Shown: positions 51,451-59,676 of the stretch, one piece after another | Numbering within the stretch: the stretch's first letter is position 1 | How the letters are laid out: each line of letters begins with the position of its first letter | Assembly (NCBI RefSeq): GCF_001544475.1 | Contig: NZ_FCNW02000029.1 | Coordinates: forward strand, 1-64,000 | Origin: Caballeronia humi | GTDB lineage: Bacteria; Pseudomonadota; Gammaproteobacteria; Burkholderiales; Burkholderiaceae | Length of the DNA stretch: 64,000 nt | Direction: 5' to 3' | The notes under the pieces: generated by a model | What the model was told of the DNA's origin: nothing | The model's database searches: none | The model's input: the letters and a program-made list of their open reading frames with translations, nothing else | Position numbers and translations under genes: made by a program

Positions 51451-52770
51451 ATGAACAGAAGCCCACGTTTGCGGCGCACTCAACGCGTCGCGATCTTCCT
51501 GCTGACGCTGGCAGGCTGCATCAACTACCTCGACCGCAGCGCGCTGTCGGTCGCCAACAGCATGATTCGCGGCGAAATGAGCCTCTCGGCCTCCGAGATG
51601 GGCATGCTGCTCTCCGCGTTCTCGATGGCCTACGCGTTCTCGCAACTGCCTGTCGGCGTGATGCTCGATCGTTTCGGCGCGCGGCTGATGCTCGGTGTCG
51701 GCATGTGCGCGTGGTCGGTCGCGCAGTTGTGCGGCGGCTTCGTCACGACGTTGCAGCAGTTCTTCATTGCGCGCGTGTTCCTCGGCATCGGCGAGTCGCC
51801 GCAGTTTCCGGCAGGCGCAAAAGTGATCGGCGAATGGTTCAACATGAAGGACCGCGGCGCGCCGACCGGCATCTTCGTGGCATCGAGCACGATCGGCCCC
51901 GCACTCGCGCCGCCGATCCTGACCGGCCTCATGCTCGCGCTCGGCTGGCGCAACATGTTCATCCTGACGGGCGTGCTCGGCTTTCTCGTCGCGCTCGGCT
52001 GGTACGCGACCTATCGCAACCGCAACGAAGTGAAGCTCACGCGAGAGGAAGAGGCGTACCTCGATCAAGGCGTCGAAACGCAGAACGTGAAGCGCAGTCT
52101 GAGCGGTGCCGAATGGCGCGCGCTCTTTGGCCAGCGCACGACGTGGGGCATGCTGTTCGGCTTCATGGGCGTGATCTACATGGTGTGGCTCTATCTGACG
52201 TGGCTGCCCGCGTATCTCGAACACGAACGCGGCCTTTCGATCGCGAACACCGGCTGGGTCGTGTCGATTCCGTACTTCTTCGGCACGATCGGCATGGTGT
52301 CGAGCGGCTTCATCGCGGATCGCTTGCTGCGCCACGGCTTCTCGCCGATCGGCAGCCGCAAGTGGCCGATCTGCACCGGCCTCATCGGCGCGGCGCTCTT
52401 CACCGTTCCCGCCGCGCTGACCGGGAGCACCGTGATGGCGGTCGTCTACATCTCGCTCGCGATGCTCTTCATCAACCTCGCATCAGGCGGCGCGTGGTCG
52501 CTCGTGAGCGTGGCGGCGCCTCGCCACGTCGTAGCATCACTTGGCAGCATCCAGAACTTCGGCGGCTTTCTTGCGGGATCGGCGGCGCCGCTCATCACCG
52601 GCATCGTCGTGGACCGCACACATTCGTTCGTCAACGCGCTGATCGTGAGCGCCGCCGTGGCGTGCGTCTCCGCGATGTCGTATCTGTTCATCGTAAAGTC
52701 GCCGATCGCCGCCAGCGACGACACCCCGAGCGATCCGCTCTTCGACGCCGCCACCACCAAGGCACCGTAA
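51451..52770 (+). CDS. ACS-family MFS transporter of the alcohol-oxidation operon
   Basis: A 439-residue MFS transporter of the anion:cation symporter group. It has YLDRSALSVANSMIRGEMSL at segment 1, GVMLDRFGARLML as motif A and GIGESPQFPAGAKV. GGAGACAGCA before the ATG is a good start signal. It lies 63 bp after the alcohol dehydrogenase and 3 bp before the hydroxy-acid oxidase. The group usually carries organic anions, so the operon may import a hydroxy acid. Confidence 0.84.
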   Translation: MNRSPRLRRTQRVAIFLLTLAGCINYLDRSALSVANSMIRGEMSLSASEMGMLLSAFSMAYAFSQLPVGVMLDRFGARLMLGVGMCAWSVAQLCGGFVTTLQQFFIARVFLGIGESPQFPAGAKVIGEWFNMKDRGAPTGIFVASSTIGPALAPPILTGLMLALGWRNMFILTGVLGFLVALGWYATYRNRNEVKLTREEEAYLDQGVETQNVKRSLSGAEWRALFGQRTTWGMLFGFMGVIYMVWLYLTWLPAYLEHERGLSIANTGWVVSIPYFFGTIGMVSSGFIADRLLRHGFSPIGSRKWPICTGLIGAALFTVPAALTGSTVMAVVYISLAMLFINLASGGAWSLVSVAAPRHVVASLGSIQNFGGFLAGSAAPLITGIVVDRTHSFVNALIVSAAVACVSAMSYLFIVKSPIAASDDTPSDPLFDAATTKAP

Positions 52771-52773
52771 GCC

Positions 52774-53934
52774 ATGACACCGATCACCTGTGTCGAAGAC
52801 CTGCGCGTGCTCGCGAAACGGCGCGTGCCGAAAGCCTTCTACGATTACGTCGATAGCGGCTCGTACACCGAGAGCACGTATCGCGCGAACACCGCCGATC
52901 TCGCCGCGCTGAAGTTGCGCCAGCGCGTCGCGATCGATGTCGATGGACGCTCGACCGCGAGCACGATGCTCGGCGCGCCCGTGACGATGCCGGTCGCCAT
53001 CGCGCCGACCGGCCTCACCGGCATGCAGTGGGCGAACGGCGAGATCCTCGGGGCGCGCGCGGCGGAGCGCTTCGGCGTGCCGTTCACGCTCTCGACGGTC
53101 AGCATCTGTTCGATCGAGGACGTCGCGCGTTATACAACGAAGCCGTTCTGGTTCCAGCTCTACGTGATGCGCGACCGCGGCTTCAACGCGTCCTTGATCG
53201 AGCGTGCGAAGGCGGCGGGCTGCTCGGCGCTCGTCGTCACGCTCGACTTGCAGATCAACGGCCAGCGCCACAAGGACCTGAAGAACGGCATGTCCGTGCC
53301 GCCGCGCATGACGCTCGCGAACCTGCTCGATATCGCGACGAAACCCGCCTGGGCATGGCGCGCGCTGCATGGCGCGAAAACCTTCGGCAATCTCGCGGGC
53401 CACATCAAGGGCGCCGACGACGTCATCACGATCAGCAAGTGGGTTGCCTCGCAGTTCGACCCGTCGCTCGACTGGGACGACATCGCCGAGATAAGGCGGC
53501 AATGGGGCGGCAAGCTGATCCTGAAAGGCATCCTCGATGCCGACGACGCGCGCATCGCGGCATCGATCGGGGCGGACGCGATCGTCGTGAGCAATCACGG
53601 CGGGCGTCAGCTCGACGGCGCGGCTTCATCGATCGAAGCGCTGCCACCGATAGTCGATGCAGTCGGCGACGCGCTCGAAGTCTGGTTCGACGGCGGCATC
53701 CGCAGCGGCCAGGACGTGATGAAGGCGCTTGCGCTCGGCGCGAAAGGCACGCTCGTGGGCCGCGCGTTCATGTACGCGCTCGGTGCGATGGGCGAAGCGG
53801 GCGTGACAAGGATGCTGGAAATCCTGCGCGCCGAACTCGACGTCAGCATGGGACTCTCGGGCGTGCGCAGCATCGGCGAAATCGGTCCGCACAATCTTTA
53901 CGGAACTACACCTATCAGGAGTTTGCAGGCATGA
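52774..53934 (+). CDS. FMN-dependent alpha-hydroxy-acid oxidase/dehydrogenase
   Basis: A 386-residue flavoprotein of the glycolate oxidase / lactate dehydrogenase (LldD) family. The characteristic AFYDYVDSGSYTESTYRANT start, the FMN segments APTGLTGMQW and LQINGQRHKD, and the catalytic histidine in SNHGGRQLDGA are present, with WFDGGIRSGQDVMKAL near the end. It oxidises a 2-hydroxy acid to a 2-oxo acid. It starts 3 bp after the transporter and its stop overlaps the SDR start (ATGA). Confidence 0.87.
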   Translation: MTPITCVEDLRVLAKRRVPKAFYDYVDSGSYTESTYRANTADLAALKLRQRVAIDVDGRSTASTMLGAPVTMPVAIAPTGLTGMQWANGEILGARAAERFGVPFTLSTVSICSIEDVARYTTKPFWFQLYVMRDRGFNASLIERAKAAGCSALVVTLDLQINGQRHKDLKNGMSVPPRMTLANLLDIATKPAWAWRALHGAKTFGNLAGHIKGADDVITISKWVASQFDPSLDWDDIAEIRRQWGGKLILKGILDADDARIAASIGADAIVVSNHGGRQLDGAASSIEALPPIVDAVGDALEVWFDGGIRSGQDVMKALALGAKGTLVGRAFMYALGAMGEAGVTRMLEILRAELDVSMGLSGVRSIGEIGPHNLYGTTPIRSLQA

Positions 53935-54719
53935 ACCTCGGAATCGAAGGACGCTGGGCGCTCGTCTGCGCCGCGAGCAAGGGCCTCGGCAAGGGCTGCG
54001 CACGCGCGCTCGTCGCCGATGGCGTGAACGTCGTCATCACTGCGCGCGGCCAGGAAGCGCTCGAAGTCACGGCCGCCGAACTGCGCGCGGTCAATCCATC
54101 AGTGACCGTGAAAAGCGTCGCGGGCGACATCACGACCGAAGCAGGCCGTGCGGCGGCGCTCGCGGCCTGCCCGCAGGTCGATATCCTCGTGAACAACGCG
54201 GGCGGTCCGCCGCCGGGCGATTTCCGCGACTGGGACCGCAACGCGTGGCTCGCCGCGCTCGACGCCAACATGCTCACGCCGATCGAGCTAATCAAGGCCA
54301 CCGTCGACGCGATGGCCGAGCGCGGTTTCGGACGCATCGTCAACATCACGTCGGGGGCGGTGAAGTCCCCGATCGACGTGCTCGGCCTCTCGAACGGCGC
54401 GCGCAGCGGGCTCACCGGATTCGTCGCGGGACTCGCGCGCAAGCCGGACCTCGCGGGGCGCAACGTGACGATCAACAACATGCTGCCGGGCCTCTTCGAC
54501 ACCGACCGCCTGCACGCCTCGACGCAAAGCACGGCAAACGCGGGTGGCCGCGACTACCAGAGCGTGCTCGACGCCAAACGCGGCGGCATTCCGGCGGGCC
54601 GCTTCGGCAGCGCCGACGAATTCGGCGCGTTGTGCGCCTTCGTCTGCAGCGCGCATGCGGGCTATCTGACCGGCCAGAACCTGCTGCTCGACGGCGGCGC
54701 CTACCCCGGCACGTTCTGA
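53931..54719 (+). CDS. Atypical short-chain dehydrogenase/reductase
   Basis: A 262-residue SDR protein. The cofactor motif is CAASKGLGKGCA (first glycine of TGxxxGxG replaced by alanine), and NNAGG is present. The catalytic serine is in NITSGAVKSP, but the expected tyrosine and lysine of YxxxK are serine and arginine (LSNGARSG). The C-terminal part is normal. This variant recurs in a recognisable SDR subgroup, so it is probably not decay. Its start overlaps the stop of the hydroxy-acid oxidase. Its reaction is unclear. Confidence 0.78.
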   Translation: MNLGIEGRWALVCAASKGLGKGCARALVADGVNVVITARGQEALEVTAAELRAVNPSVTVKSVAGDITTEAGRAAALAACPQVDILVNNAGGPPPGDFRDWDRNAWLAALDANMLTPIELIKATVDAMAERGFGRIVNITSGAVKSPIDVLGLSNGARSGLTGFVAGLARKPDLAGRNVTINNMLPGLFDTDRLHASTQSTANAGGRDYQSVLDAKRGGIPAGRFGSADEFGALCAFVCSAHAGYLTGQNLLLDGGAYPGTF

Positions 54720-54823
54720 TGATTTACGCTCGATCGGATAAGATCGTCGTCTGGCTTCCGCATTCCGATGGCCGCATTCAGGCGCATGCGGCCGACCGAC
54801 CAACACCCGTATAAGGAAACAAC

Positions 54824-56269
54824 ATGGCTACTTCAGGTTACACAGACACCCGGCTCCTGATTAACGGCGAATGGTCCGACGCCAAGAGCGGCAAGACGCT
54901 CGACGTCATCAATCCGGCGACCGGCCAGCCCATTGGCCGAGTTGCGCACGCGGGCATCCCCGACCTGGACCGCGCGCTCGAAGCCGCGCAAAAGGGCTTC
55001 GAAGCGTGGCGCAAGATTCCCGCGAACGAGCGCGCCACGACGATGCGCAAGGCCGCCTCGCTCGTGCGCGAACGCGCCGCAGACATCGCCCGCCTGATGA
55101 CGCAGGAACAGGGCAAGCCGTTCGCCGAAGCGCGCGTCGAAGTGCTCGCCGCCGCCGACATCATCGAATGGTTCGCCGACGAAGGACGCCGCGTGTACGG
55201 GCGGATCGTGCCGTCGCGCAACCTGTCGGCGCAGCAGCTCGTGATCAAGGAGCCGATCGGCCCGGTCGCCGCTTTCACGCCGTGGAATTTTCCGGTGAAC
55301 CAGATCGTGCGCAAGCTGAGCGCGGCGCTTGCCAGCGGCTGCTCGTTCCTCGTGAAGGCGCCGGAGGAAACCCCGGCGTCGCCGGCGGCGCTGTTGCAGG
55401 CGTTTGTCGAAGCGGGTGTTCCGGCGGGCACGGTCGGTCTCGTGTTCGGCGATCCGGCCGAGATTTCCGGCTACCTCATCCCGCATCCGGTGATCCGCAA
55501 GGTGACGTTCACCGGCTCGACGCCGGTCGGCAAGCAACTCGCCGCGCTCGCAGGCGCGCACATGAAACGCGCGACGATGGAACTGGGCGGCCATGCGCCG
55601 GTGATCGTCGCCGAAGATGCCGACGTGGCGCTCGCCGTGAAGGCATCGGGCGGCGCGAAGTTCCGCAACGCGGGGCAGGTCTGCATCTCGCCGACGCGCT
55701 TTCTCGTGCACAACAGCATCCGCGAAGAGTTCGTGCAGGCGCTCGTCAAGCATGCCGAGAGCCTGAAGGTCGGTGACGGTCTGGCTGAAGGCACGACGCT
55801 CGGGCCGCTCGCCAACTCGCGGCGTCTCGCCGCGATGGGCAAGGTGCTCGACAACGCGCGCTCGACCGGCGCGACGGTGGCGACGGGCGGCGAGCGCGTC
55901 GGATCGGAGGGCAACTTCTTTGCGCCGACCGTGCTGACGAACGTGTCGCTCGAAGCCGATGTGTTCAACAACGAGCCGTTCGGCCCGGTCGCGGCCGTGC
56001 GCGGTTTCGACACGCTGGAAGAAGCGATCGGCGAGGCGAATCGTCTGCCGTATGGTCTTGCGGGATACGCGTTCACGAAGTCGTTCCGCAACGTGCACCT
56101 GCTTTCGCAGCAGATGGAAGTCGGCATGCTGTGGATCAACCAACCCGCGACGCCGTCGCCGGAAATGCCTTTCGGCGGCGTGAAGGATTCGGGCTACGGC
56201 TCGGAAGGCGGTCCGGAAGCGATGGAAGCGTATCTCGTGACGAAGGCGGTTTCGGTGATGGCGGCTTAA
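54824..56269 (+). CDS. NAD(P)-dependent aldehyde dehydrogenase, GabD-type
   Basis: A 481-residue aldehyde dehydrogenase. The glutamate motif is MELGGHAPV and the catalytic cysteine is in [22 protein letters not shown] marks the cofactor region. AAGGAAA lies before the ATG. Closest in pattern to succinate-semialdehyde dehydrogenases. It is the last gene of the operon that begins at 50248, 104 bp after the SDR, and is followed by a strong terminator. It probably oxidises the aldehyde made by the iron-containing dehydrogenase. Confidence 0.85.
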   Translation: MATSGYTDTRLLINGEWSDAKSGKTLDVINPATGQPIGRVAHAGIPDLDRALEAAQKGFEAWRKIPANERATTMRKAASLVRERAADIARLMTQEQGKPFAEARVEVLAAADIIEWFADEGRRVYGRIVPSRNLSAQQLVIKEPIGPVAAFTPWNFPVNQIVRKLSAALASGCSFLVKAPEETPASPAALLQAFVEAGVPAGTVGLVFGDPAEISGYLIPHPVIRKVTFTGSTPVGKQLAALAGAHMKRATMELGGHAPVIVAEDADVALAVKASGGAKFRNAGQVCISPTRFLVHNSIREEFVQALVKHAESLKVGDGLAEGTTLGPLANSRRLAAMGKVLDNARSTGATVATGGERVGSEGNFFAPTVLTNVSLEADVFNNEPFGPVAAVRGFDTLEEAIGEANRLPYGLAGYAFTKSFRNVHLLSQQMEVGMLWINQPATPSPEMPFGGVKDSGYGSEGGPEAMEAYLVTKAVSVMAA

Positions 56270-56293
56270 CGTAACTTCCCGCTTTACCTTTGA

Positions 56294-56330
56294 CGCCGGG
56301 GCCCGCTGCAAAGCGGGCCCCGGCGTTTTT
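56294..56330 (+). terminator. Strong rho-independent terminator of the oxidation operon
   Basis: CGCCGGGGCCCGC (56294-56306) and GCGGGCCCCGGCG (56313-56325) form a perfect 13-bp GC stem with a 6-nt loop, followed by TTTTT. It lies 25 bp after the aldehyde dehydrogenase stop and before the convergent phytoene-synthase-like gene. Confidence 0.92.
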
Positions 56331-56334
56331 GCTT

Positions 56335-57378
56335 TCAAAGGCGCGCTTCGATTCTGGCGAGCATCCGCTCGAACCAGCGCTTCACCAGCGCATCCGATGC
56401 CACCATCGGCATCGAAAGGGCCATGATGCGATACACGTCCCCGCGTTTTACCTTCGAGACGCGCTGCGGATCTAGCCAGTGTTCGTTGTCGATGAGAAGC
56501 GCGAGCGTCTCCATGCCGATCATGATCGGCCAGAGGCACGCGAGCCGCAGCCGCGCCGAAAACGCGGGAATTGCGAGCGTGTAGGCGATCGCGTCGCGGA
56601 AGTGATCAAGCGTCATGCGCGTCGCGTCGAGGAGCACGCCGCGCGCGCGCATCGACGCATCGGGTGCGAGCAGATCGTGTACGGTGAGACCGTATCGCCC
56701 AAGCAGCGCGTCCGGCAGATAGCACCGCCCGATCCTCAAGTCCTTGCCGCAATCGCGCAGGATATTGACCATCTGCAGCGCCTTGCCGAAGCGGATGCCG
56801 CGCGCGGCCATCGTCGCGGGCTCGGCCGCAAGCGTGCCCGGCATGTGCGCGTAGGTCATCTTCGTCCAGAACTCGCCGACGCAGCCCGCGACCAGATATG
56901 TGTAGCGATCCATTTCGTCGAACTCGCGCAGCGCGACGACCTGTCCCGAGGTTTCGTCGGGGAACGTGCGCAGGTCGAACTCCATGCCTTGCGTGAGCGT
57001 CGTCACGATCTCACGTACCGCTTGCCGGTCCGCATCGTCGAAACTCGACAGCACCGCGAGCGCCGCCGGCAGCGATTCGAGCAGCACCTTCTCGTCGGGC
57101 TGCGTCTGCTGGCGAGCGACGTCGTTCATCGCGGTGTCGAGCGCGGTATCGTCCGGGGCGCCGTTCACGCGCGCGCGCAGCGACAGCAGCAGTTCGAGGC
57201 GCCGGCCGGGCGCGACGAGCGAGGTATCGGCGATCGTATCGGCGGCGCGGGCGAGCAGATACGCGAGACCGATCGGGTCGCGCATGCCTGCGGGCAGGAT
57301 GCGCATCGTCAGGTAGAAGGAGCGCGAAACGCTCTTCAACAGCGGGCCAAGCAGATACGGCCGGGCTTGATCGGTCAT
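56335..57378 (-). CDS. Squalene/phytoene synthase family protein
   Basis: A 347-residue trans-isoprenyl diphosphate synthase head-to-head type protein. The start at 57378 is preferred because the family begins at about this point; a longer frame reaches 57444. The two aspartate-rich motifs are DTIADTSL (near residue 70) and DCGKDLRIGRCYLPDALL. The N-terminal SVSRSFYLTMRILP is standard. It lies alone, without other hopanoid or carotenoid genes in the window, so it may serve squalene formation elsewhere. Confidence 0.84.
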   Translation of the reverse strand: MTDQARPYLLGPLLKSVSRSFYLTMRILPAGMRDPIGLAYLLARAADTIADTSLVAPGRRLELLLSLRARVNGAPDDTALDTAMNDVARQQTQPDEKVLLESLPAALAVLSSFDDADRQAVREIVTTLTQGMEFDLRTFPDETSGQVVALREFDEMDRYTYLVAGCVGEFWTKMTYAHMPGTLAAEPATMAARGIRFGKALQMVNILRDCGKDLRIGRCYLPDALLGRYGLTVHDLLAPDASMRARGVLLDATRMTLDHFRDAIAYTLAIPAFSARLRLACLWPIMIGMETLALLIDNEHWLDPQRVSKVKRGDVYRIMALSMPMVASDALVKRWFERMLARIEARL

Positions 57379-57564
57379 GGCTTGTGTGAGGTGGACATCG
57401 GCGCCGCGCATTGTATCCCGCTCGTCAAGGCGGCAGGCCCGCAAGGAGCGTTAGGCGTTAAACTCCCAGCGATCAGTCAGTGAGCCGGGCGCATTTGTTC
57501 AGGCAAAAGCAAGGCCGCGCCGGGCTTGGCGACGCACACAGTGCCGAATTGATCCGGAGGCGCG

Positions 57565-58959
57565 ATGGTTCGCTTGATGATGATTCTCCTCGGCGTGGAT
57601 TATCTGCGAACCCGCTGGCGCGGGCTTATGGCGGTGGGGTTCCTGAGCATCGGGCTCGGCGCCGTGATCTTCTCCGATGCGCTCGACGGCGCCCTCTACT
57701 TCCCGATCACCCCGTTCGCCCTGCTGCTGCTCCTCGAAGGACTCGCGACGCTGGCCGTCGCCTGGACCGGCATGGGCGGGCAGCGTACGCTGCGCTACGT
57801 GAAAGGCATCACGTTCTGCCTGTCGGCGGGACTCGTGCTGGTCGGCGGCGAGCATGGCAACTTCGTGCTTTCGCTGATCTTCGGCACGCTCTTTCTCGCC
57901 GATGGAACGCTCCAGATCATCTCCGCGAAAGTGGTCCGCTATCGCACCTGGCGGCTCGCGATCGCTGGCGGCGCGCTCGAAATCGCCATCGCGATCTTCT
58001 TCTATCAGCCGTATCCGGACCACTATGCGGGAACCGTCGCGTATTGTGTCGCCTTCGGGCTTTTCTTTGGCGGCTGGAACATGATTCTGCTCGCGCTGCG
58101 CGTGCGGCGCATGGCGGCCAATCCGGCGGTCGACGGCGCGTCTTCCTCCGCTGCTTCCTCTGACGCCCCGACGCCCACCGAATGGGACGGCCCGCCCGGC
58201 CCGCACGAGCCCGCGCTCACGGTGCATGTGTGGACGCCGGTCGGGACGTCGAAGATGGAGCCCCGCCGGCAGTTGATCGTCGATCGCTACATCGCCGCCG
58301 TGGACAAGCACGGCGCGATCTCCACCGGCCACGCCGCGCTCGAATCGGCCGAGGGCATCTACATCAGCCTGTACCCGGCGGTCGAGATCGAGCGCTCGCC
58401 CGAGGAGTTCTCGCGCATCCTCCGCGCGACCCGCGATAACGACGTCCCCGGCATCTTCCAGCCGGACTACGCGACCGAATCGAAGGCATGGTGTCCGTCG
58501 ACGCGGCAGGTGCGTATCCGCAACTACGATCCGCAGCGGCTGGAGCGCTTCTGGCGCAACTACCAGCGCGACACCACCTACAACCTGACGTACCGCAACT
58601 GTTCGAGCACGGTCGCGCGGGCGCTGGAGGCGGCGATCGAAGGCGCGTCGGCGCGCGTGTGGGGCAAGGGCGGCGGCTGGAAGCCGTTCCTGCGCATTCT
58701 CACGACGCCCGAGTTGTGGGTCGCGGCGCAGGTCCGAAAGCGCGCCGCGACGATGGCCTGGACGCCCGGCCTCACGCTCGATTACGCGCGCGCGCTCAGC
58801 ATGCTCGCGGACCCGCGGCCGTCCGGCTGGGTCAAGATGGCGCGCATGGCGCTGCGCACGATGTATCGGTCGAGACAGCGCTGGCGCGCCGAGGAAGAAG
58901 CGGCGCCGCATCTGGACGACGCGCCGCGCGCGGGGATCGCGGGGCGTGATCCGGTGTGA
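57565..58959 (+). CDS. HdeD-like membrane protein with a papain-like C-terminal domain
   Basis: A 464-residue fusion. Residues 1-180 hold about six membrane segments of the HdeD/DUF308 kind (GFLSIGLGAVIFSDAL, LLFGTLFLADG-type repeats). After a serine/proline linker (about 185-215) a soluble domain follows with H256 (STGHAALE) and C346 (YRNCSSTVARALE), the histidine-before-cysteine order of permuted NlpC/P60- or LRAT-like folds. The C-terminal 100 residues are helical and basic. GGAGG lies before the ATG. HdeD proteins are linked to acid stress; a hydrolase domain on one is unusual. The catalytic pair is inferred. Confidence 0.7.
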   Translation: MVRLMMILLGVDYLRTRWRGLMAVGFLSIGLGAVIFSDALDGALYFPITPFALLLLLEGLATLAVAWTGMGGQRTLRYVKGITFCLSAGLVLVGGEHGNFVLSLIFGTLFLADGTLQIISAKVVRYRTWRLAIAGGALEIAIAIFFYQPYPDHYAGTVAYCVAFGLFFGGWNMILLALRVRRMAANPAVDGASSSAASSDAPTPTEWDGPPGPHEPALTVHVWTPVGTSKMEPRRQLIVDRYIAAVDKHGAISTGHAALESAEGIYISLYPAVEIERSPEEFSRILRATRDNDVPGIFQPDYATESKAWCPSTRQVRIRNYDPQRLERFWRNYQRDTTYNLTYRNCSSTVARALEAAIEGASARVWGKGGGWKPFLRILTTPELWVAAQVRKRAATMAWTPGLTLDYARALSMLADPRPSGWVKMARMALRTMYRSRQRWRAEEEAAPHLDDAPRAGIAGRDPV

Positions 58960-59216
58960 CGTCGCGGTTTGTCACGCGGCAAGACGCGTGAAAACGCGCG
59001 AGCACTCATTCACGCACATCCTCACCCACCGCCCTTCCCGCCTCGTCGAAGCGGAAAATTCCACCTTCTGGTACAAATGTTCGTCTCCTCGCGCCTGAGT
59101 TCGGGAGCGCGAAGCCACTTTTGCGCGCCGACGATATCAAGTCTTTCGACTTGCAAGCCAAGGCCAACGCGAAGCGTGCACACATCACAAAAACAATCCC
59201 CACATCGGAGCTGAAC

Positions 59217-59675
59217 ATGACGATCAAGCTCAACGTCAATGGCGAAACCCACGACATCGACGCCCCTCCCGATATGCCCCTTCTTTGGGCACTCCGCGAT
59301 ATCGTCGGCCTGACGGGCACCAAGTTCGGCTGCGGCATTGCGCAGTGCGGCGCGTGCACGGTCCATCTCGACGGCGAGGCGGCGCGCTCGTGCGTGCTGC
59401 CGGTCGCGGCCGTCGGCGAGCGCAAGGTGACGACGATCGAAGCCGTCGGCAACACACCCGCCGGCAAAAAAGTGCAGGACGCGTGGAAGGCGCTCGACGT
59501 CGTCCAGTGCGGCTACTGTCAGTCGGGACAGGTGATGTCGGCGGCGTCGCTGATCGCGTCGAATCCGAACCCGAGCGATGCCGACATCGACGCCGCGATG
59601 GACGGCAACGTCTGCCGCTGCGGCACGTACAACCGAATCCGCGCGGCGATCAAGCACGCCGCGAAGGGAGCGTGA
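59217..59675 (+). CDS. iorA: [2Fe-2S] subunit of a molybdenum hydroxylase (IorA type)
   Basis: A 152-residue two-cluster ferredoxin subunit of the xanthine oxidase family. The first cluster cysteines are in [15 protein letters not shown] and a later C; the second in QCGYCQSGQ and CRCGTYNR. The ATG at 59217 removes an unrelated upstream frame. The gene is followed by the large subunit with two bases between stop and start. The 257 bp before it hold no gene and an AT-rich stretch (about 59040-59100) that may contain the promoter. Confidence 0.88.
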   Translation: MTIKLNVNGETHDIDAPPDMPLLWALRDIVGLTGTKFGCGIAQCGACTVHLDGEAARSCVLPVAAVGERKVTTIEAVGNTPAGKKVQDAWKALDVVQCGYCQSGQVMSAASLIASNPNPSDADIDAAMDGNVCRCGTYNRIRAAIKHAAKGA

Positions 59676-59676
59676 C

